Shown here: in pieces, positions 6,663 through 10,037 of the stretch | Layout: the number at the start of each line of letters is the position of its first letter | Numbering within the stretch: position 1 is the first letter of the stretch | DNA from: Kiritimatiellales bacterium | Lineage (GTDB): Bacteria; Verrucomicrobiota; Kiritimatiellia; Kiritimatiellales; Tichowtungiaceae | Direction: 5' to 3' | Length of the DNA: 10,037 nt | Assembly (NCBI GenBank): GCA_028692515.1 | Contig: JAQUXG010000047.1 | Coordinates: 1 to 10,037 of the forward strand | Program-made: the position numbers and the translations under genes | The notes under the pieces: generated by a model | Databases searched by the model: none | What the model saw: the letters and a program-made list of their open reading frames with translations, nothing else | What the model was told of the DNA's origin: nothing

Positions 6663-6710
6663 TGCGGAAAGTTAACCACTAATTTCCACGAATCAGCACT
6701 AATTTCCGCA
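6663..6710. repeat. 10-bp-period array upstream of pdxB, flanked by inverted arms
   Basis: CACTAAT (6677-6683), CACGAAT (6687-6693) and CACTAAT (6697-6703) repeat with an exact 10-bp period. The array sits in the loop of a perfect 8-bp inverted repeat, TGCGGAAA (6663-6670) and TTTCCGCA (6703-6710). It begins about 20 bp upstream of the pdxB start in the pdxB-prmA divergent spacer and is the sister of the array upstream of rluD. Confidence 0.75.
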
Positions 6711-6728
6711 GGTTGTTTTTCCGGCTTT

Positions 6729-6763
6729 CGTAATTACGCATTACCTGTTACGTATTACGTCTT
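6729..6763. repeat. 7-bp-period array forming the prmA leader
   Basis: Five consecutive heptads, CGTAATT, ACGCATT, ACCTGTT, ACGTATT and ACGTCTT, run directly into the ATG of prmA. CGTAAT (6729-6734) and ATTACG (6754-6759) can pair, and the first ten bases are themselves a palindrome. There is no recognisable ribosome binding site here, so the array replaces the normal leader of the gene. Confidence 0.65.
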
Positions 6764-7615
6764 ATGAAAACGGAAAAAATAAAAGGCGGAGCGATTTTGA
6801 CACTGATGATCGCGCAGAGTGATGCAGAAATGATCAGCGACTGGGTGGCTGAAAACCTCGAAAAGACGGTGGTTGAACTGAAAAAGCCGGGTGGTACAGA
6901 GTGTGCACTTGAAATCTACTTTAATGACACGATTGAGGCGGAAATTGCCTCGCGGGCGATGGAACATTTTCCGAACTTTGGAAAAGCGATCCGCGAGTAT
7001 GCCGACGAAGAGTGGGCCGAAAGCTGGAAGAAGCATTTTAAGCCGATGGATATTGGTCAAAACCTGCGCGTGGTTCCGCCGTGGCTTTCCGGCGAGACCG
7101 ACCGCATCGAGCTGGTAATCAATCCGGGGCTGAGCTTCGGAACGGGAAATCACTTCACGACACGCTTCTGTTTGGAGCAGCTCGACCGGTTTGTTCCGCA
7201 GAGCGGCGCGAAGACGATGCTCGATATCGGCACCGGTTCGGGCGTGTTGGCGATTGCCGCTGTGAAACTTGGCGTGGAGTCCGCGCTGGGCGTTGATTTT
7301 GATCCGATCTGTGTCGAGTGCTCGGCGGAGAACGCAGAAGCCAACGGCGTCGCGGACAAAACCACGTTCCGTCAGCACGACATCACGCACGGCTGGCCGG
7401 ATGAAAAGTACGACATCGTTTGCGCGAACATCTATTCGACGCTGCTGATCGACAATGCGTCGACCCTGTTGCGTGTGGCCGGAAAATATTTGATGCTGAC
7501 CGGCATCCGCGAAATGGAGCTCGACGGCGTCGCCGACACCTTTGTTCAGTTGGGCGGGAAAGAAATTGTGCGCGACAGCGACAACGAGTGGGGCGGATTA
7601 GTTTTTACCCGCTAA
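6764..7615 (+). CDS. prmA: Ribosomal protein L11 methyltransferase (PrmA-like)
   Basis: A 283-residue SAM-dependent methyltransferase. PrmA-family features are the linker WAESWKKHFKPMDIGQNLRVVPPW (about 84-107), NPGLSFGTGNHFTT (120-133), the SAM-binding motif I LDIGTGSGVLAIAA (153-166), an acidic motif II VDFDP (177-181) and CANIYSTLLID (220-230). PrmA trimethylates lysines and the N-terminus of L11. The first 75 residues are divergent but take the place of the substrate-recognition domain. ATG at 6764 follows a 7-bp repeat array with no ribosome binding site. Residues 69-74 (FPNFGK) come from a palindrome copy. The 3' end overlaps ribF by 18 bp. Another protein-methyltransferase specificity is possible given the divergence. 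Confidence 0.85.
   Translation: MKTEKIKGGAILTLMIAQSDAEMISDWVAENLEKTVVELKKPGGTECALEIYFNDTIEAEIASRAMEHFPNFGKAIREYADEEWAESWKKHFKPMDIGQNLRVVPPWLSGETDRIELVINPGLSFGTGNHFTTRFCLEQLDRFVPQSGAKTMLDIGTGSGVLAIAAVKLGVESALGVDFDPICVECSAENAEANGVADKTTFRQHDITHGWPDEKYDIVCANIYSTLLIDNASTLLRVAGKYLMLTGIREMELDGVADTFVQLGGKEIVRDSDNEWGGLVFTR
6967..6985. repeat. Dispersed palindrome, copy 7 (one mismatch)
   Basis: Core at 6969-6983 with one mismatch (G at 6973), arms of 8 bp otherwise paired. Read in prmA as FPNFGK (69-74), the second frame of the palindrome. Confidence 0.7.
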
Positions 7616-8560
7616 AATTCTGCGAATCTGCACGACATCTTTTTTGATCTGTTCGATGAGCGCTTTCTTTGATGGAAAGGGATGAACGTCGCGGGTTTTC
7701 TCAACCAGACATATTTCGATGATCTGCCCGTAGAGATCGCCGTCAAAGTCGAGCAGGTAGGATTCGATCACGTGCATGTGGCATCCGAAGGTTTCCCGTT
7801 TCCCGATAAACACCGCGCTGGGGTGCAATTCAGAGTTTGCCGAATTTTGAACTCCGAACTCTGAACTCTGAACTTTCGTATATGCGGCGTACACGCCCGG
7901 CCCCGGGAGCAGTTCGTTCAACGGATTGATGTTGGCGGTGGGATAGCCCAGTTCCCGCCCGATTTTATTGCCCGGAATAACGGTTCCAAAAAGACTGAAG
8001 GGGCGGCCGAGCATTTGCTCTGCAAGGGGAATATGGCCGGTCTGAATGGCCTTGCGAATGTGTGTGCTGGAGACTTTTTCGCCGTGGTAGAGCACGGGGT
8101 GAACGGCGGTAGCGGTCAGGGCGTGTTCGTTACAAAATGTTTCCAATGTTTGGAATTTTCCGGCGGCCCGGCGGCCGAAGGACCAGTCGATGCCGCAGAC
8201 GATCCCGGACAAAGAGGGAATATTTTTCCAAAGATTGGAAAGAAATTCTTCGGGTTCAATCTGTGCAAAGGCCATATCGAAGGGGATTTCAATAATGCCG
8301 TGTACGCCGAGCGTTTCGAACTGCCGCATGCGGCAGGGCGGGGCGCTGATGAGCGGCGGGGCTTTGTCGGGAACGAGTATTTTGGCCGGATGCGGATTGA
8401 ATGTGTAGATCCAGGCTTCGCCGCCGCAGGCTTCGGCCTGTTCAACGGCGGTGGAGATGACTTTCTGGTGACCGATGTGCACCCCGTCGAAACACCCCGT
8501 TGCGAGGACGACGGGCTTGTCCGTTTGCGGCATCTCTGAGATGTGTTTAACCAGTTGCAT
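7598..8560 (-). CDS. ribF: Bifunctional riboflavin kinase / FAD synthetase
   Basis: A 320-residue cytosolic enzyme making FMN from riboflavin and then FAD. The N-terminal FMN adenylyltransferase domain shows GCFDGVHIGHQ (22-32), TFNPHP (53-58), GIDWSFGRRAAG (123-134) and SSTHIRKAI (164-172). The C-terminal kinase domain shows IPGNKIGRELGYPTANI (195-211), LLPGPGVYAAY (217-227) and ETFG with LLDFDGDLYGQ (269-279). ATG at 8560 is chosen: the longer open frame to 8737 would be coded by a repeat element and truB. Residues about 228-244 are a low-complexity insert encoded by a 7-bp-period array. Residues 108-112 (SNLWK) and 136-140 (FQTLE) are encoded by palindrome copies. It ends the infB-rbfA-truB-ribF cluster, 125 bp after truB, and has no clear ribosome binding site. 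Confidence 0.93.
   Translation of the reverse strand: MQLVKHISEMPQTDKPVVLATGCFDGVHIGHQKVISTAVEQAEACGGEAWIYTFNPHPAKILVPDKAPPLISAPPCRMRQFETLGVHGIIEIPFDMAFAQIEPEEFLSNLWKNIPSLSGIVCGIDWSFGRRAAGKFQTLETFCNEHALTATAVHPVLYHGEKVSSTHIRKAIQTGHIPLAEQMLGRPFSLFGTVIPGNKIGRELGYPTANINPLNELLPGPGVYAAYTKVQSSEFGVQNSANSELHPSAVFIGKRETFGCHMHVIESYLLDFDGDLYGQIIEICLVEKTRDVHPFPSKKALIEQIKKDVVQIRRILAGKN
7829..7876. repeat. 7-bp-period array inside ribF
   Basis: TGAACTC, CGAACTC, TGAACTC and TGAACTT follow each other at 7848-7875. A piece in the opposite sense, TTCAGAGTT (7829-7837), can pair with AACTCTGAA within the array, giving the same inverted-arm layout as the intergenic arrays. In ribF it encodes VQSSEFGVQNSANSEL between GVYAAYTK and AVFIGKRETFG. 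Confidence 0.75.
8140..8156. repeat. Dispersed palindrome, copy 8 (exact core)
   Basis: Exact core at 8141-8155 around TGT. Read in ribF as FQTLE (136-140). Confidence 0.8.
8225..8241. repeat. Dispersed palindrome, copy 9 (perfect, 7-bp arms)
   Basis: Exact core at 8226-8240 around AGA. Read in ribF as LSNLWK (107-112), the third frame of the palindrome. Confidence 0.8.
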
Positions 8561-8691
8561 TACAATTCGAAATCCGAAACTCGAAGCACGAAACAAATTC
8601 AAAACCAAAATGTACGAAAGTTTCCAAACATTGGGAATTGGAACCTTCTGATTTGTTTCGAATTTCGATATTCGTGCTTCGGATTTTAAAC
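8561..8691. repeat. Composite intergenic element: inverted heptad arms around a palindrome copy
   Basis: The truB-ribF spacer is almost wholly repeat. The left arm (8568-8595) is four heptads beginning CGAA: CGAAATC, CGAAACT, CGAAGCA, CGAAACA. The right arm (8657-8684) is four heptads beginning TTCG: TTCGAAT, TTCGATA, TTCGTGC, TTCGGAT, the inverse of the left. The truB stop codon lies at the right edge. Similar CGAA-heptad spacers occur in other environmental bacteria as far as I recall, but I cannot name the family. Confidence 0.75.
8621..8637. repeat. Dispersed palindrome, copy 10 (one mismatch, intergenic)
   Basis: Core at 8622-8636 with one mismatch (G at 8635), the only copy outside a gene. 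It lies near the middle of the heptad element between truB and ribF. Confidence 0.7.
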
Positions 8692-9399
8692 CTGATGAAT
8701 CGGGATTAGATGTTTCGCGAGTTCTGCGCGATCCCACTGGATCACTTCGTCCATCGTAAAAGCCCCATCAATGCTCAGTTGGCCGGATTGCGTTCGGCGC
8801 AGTTCGGAGAGACAGGCACCGCAACCGAGGCGTTGGCCAAGGTCGTGGGCGAGGGTGCGCACGTAGGTTCCTTTAGTGGACTGAACCTCAAAGGTGGCGC
8901 GCGGCGAATTGAATTCTTTGAGAGCGAATTTATAGACGTGAATAAAGCGCAGTTCGCGTTCAACTTCTTCACCCTTGCGGGCGAGTTTATAGAGAGGTAC
9001 GCCGTTCATTTTGATGGCGGAAACCATCGGCGGCATTTGCATCTGATCGCCGATCAATTTTTTCATCTCTTCGCGGATCTGCTCTTCGGTAACGCCGGAA
9101 GGATCATTTTCGGCGGTGGTTTCGCCGTCGGTATCCTGCGAGTTGGTTTCGACGCCGAACAGGATTTCGCCTTCATAGGTTTTGTCGCCGCCCATTACTT
9201 TGGCGGAGAGGCGGGTGCCGCGGCCGATCAGCATGACGACAAGACCGGTGGCATTCGGATCAAGTGTTCCGCCGTGGCCGACCTTGTTGAGTTGAAAGTG
9301 GTTGCGGATTTTGGCAACGAGGTCGTGCGAGGTCCATTCTTTGGGTTTGTCGATGAGGAGAAGGCCGTCGGGGTCGGGCAGAAAATTGCGTTTACGCAT
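8686..9399 (-). CDS. truB: tRNA pseudouridine(55) synthase
   Basis: A 237-residue enzyme that makes pseudouridine 55 in the T-loop of tRNAs. Motifs are GLLLIDKPKEWTSHDLV (12-28), VGHGGTLDPNATG (40-52) with the catalytic Asp at 47, MPPMVSAIKMNGVPLYKLAR (122-141) and STKGTYVRTLAHDLGQRLG (174-192), then ACLSELRRT. It stops soon after this core, so the C-terminal PUA-type domain of longer TruB proteins is absent or very short. ATG at 9399 is chosen: it overlaps the rbfA stop by 8 bp, has GAGGA upstream, and gives a normal N-terminus; an ATG-less extension to 9438 would only re-read the end of rbfA. Translational coupling to rbfA is likely. Confidence 0.93.
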   Translation of the reverse strand: MRKRNFLPDPDGLLLIDKPKEWTSHDLVAKIRNHFQLNKVGHGGTLDPNATGLVVMLIGRGTRLSAKVMGGDKTYEGEILFGVETNSQDTDGETTAENDPSGVTEEQIREEMKKLIGDQMQMPPMVSAIKMNGVPLYKLARKGEEVERELRFIHVYKFALKEFNSPRATFEVQSTKGTYVRTLAHDLGQRLGCGACLSELRRTQSGQLSIDGAFTMDEVIQWDRAELAKHLIPIHQV

Positions 9400-9775
9400 C
9401 AGGGGTGTCCTCGGTGGCCTCATCATCAGGGATAACAAGCTGTGAAAGAATGCCGAGCACGCGGTCGCCGGATTCGATGGAATCGTCGAACTTAAAGTGC
9501 AGGCGCGGGGTGTATTTGAGAATGACGTTTTTGCTCATGCGCGCCTGAATCTCTTTACGGTGCGAGTTGAGGAAGCGCATCATTTTGGTGCGTTCCTCTT
9601 CATGACCGAAGATAGAGACGAGGACGGTGGCGTCGTGCAGGTCGGGCGCGGTTTTGACACCGGTGACGGTGACGGCGCCGGTGTCAAAATTACTGTTGGC
9701 AAAAAGGCGCGGAATATCAACCGCGATTTCGCGTTTGAGCAGTTCGTTGACCCGGATGATGCGTGCGCTGGACAT
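9392..9775 (-). CDS. rbfA: Ribosome-binding factor A
   Basis: A 127-residue single KH-type domain protein that helps mature the 5' end of 16S rRNA in the 30S subunit. Family marks are RVNELLKREIAVDI (8-21), VTVTGVKTAPDLHDATVLVS (35-54) and the later KYTPRLHFKFDDSIESGDRV, where PxLxFxxDxSxxxGxRV is the usual RbfA ending. A short acidic tail (DDEATEDTPD) follows. Position between infB and truB is the standard order. ATG at 9775 lacks a clear ribosome binding site. The 83-bp gap from infB holds a heptad inverted repeat. Confidence 0.92.
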   Translation of the reverse strand: MSSARIIRVNELLKREIAVDIPRLFANSNFDTGAVTVTGVKTAPDLHDATVLVSIFGHEEERTKMMRFLNSHRKEIQARMSKNVILKYTPRLHFKFDDSIESGDRVLGILSQLVIPDDEATEDTPDA

Positions 9776-9783
9776 AAGAGAAA

Positions 9784-9858
9784 GTTATGAATTATGAGTG
9801 ATGAGTGATGAATGACGGGGTTTTAATTTATCATTCATCACTTATCCTTTATCGTTCC
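9784..9858. repeat. 7-bp-period inverted repeat between infB and rbfA
   Basis: Left heptads are GTTATGA, ATTATGA, GTGATGA, GTGATGA (9784-9811). The right side has TCATTCA, TCACTTA, TCCTTTA (9831-9851). A perfect 12-bp stem pairs 9804-9815 with 9831-9842 around a 15-base loop holding CGGGG and TTTTAATTTA. It could form a hairpin in the infB-rbfA transcript, but on the minus strand it is not followed by a T run and so is not a classical terminator. Confidence 0.7.
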
Positions 9859-10037
9859 CTATAACTTCTGGGTGATCTTCTCGATGGTGTAGGCCTCAAT
9901 GGTGTCGCCTTCCTGGAAGTTGGCGAAGTTGTCGGGGCGGATATCGCATTCCTGACCATTATGCACTTCGGAGGCATCGGCCTGGAAACGCTTGAGCGAA
10001 CCAATGGTGCCTTTATAGAGCACTTCGTTTCCACGTT
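9859..10037 (-). CDS. infB: Translation initiation factor IF-2, C-terminal end (partial)
   Basis: The frame is open from the right edge to a TAG at 9859-9861, giving 58 residues. They read RGNEVLYKGTIGSLKRF, then EVHNGQECDIRPDNFANFQ and EGDTIEAYTIEKI, which is the end of domain IV of IF-2 (pattern: R-x-x-x-V-x-Y-x-G-x-x-x-S-L-K-R-F ... V-x-x-G-x-E-C-G-I ... GDxIExY). IF-2 is the GTPase that brings initiator tRNA to the 30S subunit. No start codon is present in the window; the gene body lies to the right. Its place directly upstream of rbfA-truB-ribF is the conserved order and supports the call. Confidence 0.9.
   Translation of the reverse strand, partial: RGNEVLYKGTIGSLKRFQADASEVHNGQECDIRPDNFANFQEGDTIEAYTIEKITQKL

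Noticed and set aside
6755..7390. Minus-strand open frame of 211 codons opposite prmA
   Set aside because: Antisense to the clear PrmA motifs; no family features or ribosome binding site.
8015..8539. + strand open frame of 174 codons opposite ribF
   Set aside because: Shadow of the ribF reading frame, with Gly/Phe-rich composition and no domain.
8561..8737. N-terminal extension of ribF by 59 residues
   Set aside because: The extension is encoded by the heptad element and the end of truB; RibF normally begins just before the GxFDGVHxGH motif, matching ATG 8560.
8710..9435. Long + strand open frame (241 codons) opposite truB
   Set aside because: It is the complement of truB, which has all family motifs; the + strand protein has no recognisable domain.
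4934..9858. CRISPR array made of the short repeats
   Set aside because: Units are 7 or 10 bp with no 25-40 bp repeats, no uniform spacers and no cas genes.
9849..10034. Minus-strand open frame rich in Ser, Pro and Arg at the right end
   Set aside because: It is a wrong frame over the IF-2 C-terminus, which is recognisable in the adjacent frame without a start codon.

Overview
This is a bacterial chromosomal window of moderately high GC that carries mostly housekeeping genes, with dense coding on both strands. The best guess at source is the PVC group, probably Kiritimatiellota/Verrucomicrobiota. That rests on the first gene, a formylglycine-generating-enzyme-like domain followed by a PEP-CTERM sorting tail, together with divergent housekeeping enzymes and intergenic short-period repeat arrays. 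No rRNA, tRNA, CRISPR, insertion sequence or phage gene was seen.

Layout, left to right: (1) the 3' part of a secreted FGE-like/PEP-CTERM protein on the + strand. (2) A minus-strand operon of NDH-2-like NADH dehydrogenase, DoxX-family membrane protein and MenA-like prenyltransferase, divergent by 32 bp from a + strand polyprenyl diphosphate synthase; together these suit a menaquinone/electron-transport module. (3) An RluD-family pseudouridine synthase (minus). (4) Two small + strand genes, one HTH-like and one zinc-ribbon, the second with a good promoter and ribosome binding site. (5) pdxB (minus) for pyridoxal phosphate synthesis. (6) prmA-like (+). (7) A minus-strand translation cluster, infB (3' end only), rbfA, truB, ribF, in the order common in bacteria. 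The infB tail has no start codon in the window and is recognised by translating the right end directly.

Four convergent pairs are packed tail to tail; three overlap by 18 to 38 bp and one has a 9 bp gap. Co-directional genes overlap at ndh/doxX (4 bp, ATGA) and rbfA/truB (8 bp).

The notable structure lies on top of the genes. First, a dispersed palindrome, TTCCAAnnnTTGGAA, occurs ten times (five exact cores, five with one mismatch), nine of them inside five protein genes, where it is read in all three frames as FQxLE, FPxxGK or FSxxWK. Second, arrays of 7-bp period occur in three gene spacers or leaders and once inside ribF, mostly with inverted arms. Third, two arrays of 10-bp period (CACTAATnnn) lie just upstream of rluD and pdxB. 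In the truB-ribF spacer a palindrome copy sits between two inverted heptad arms. The palindrome family is the best candidate here for an undescribed system; its function cannot be told from this window.
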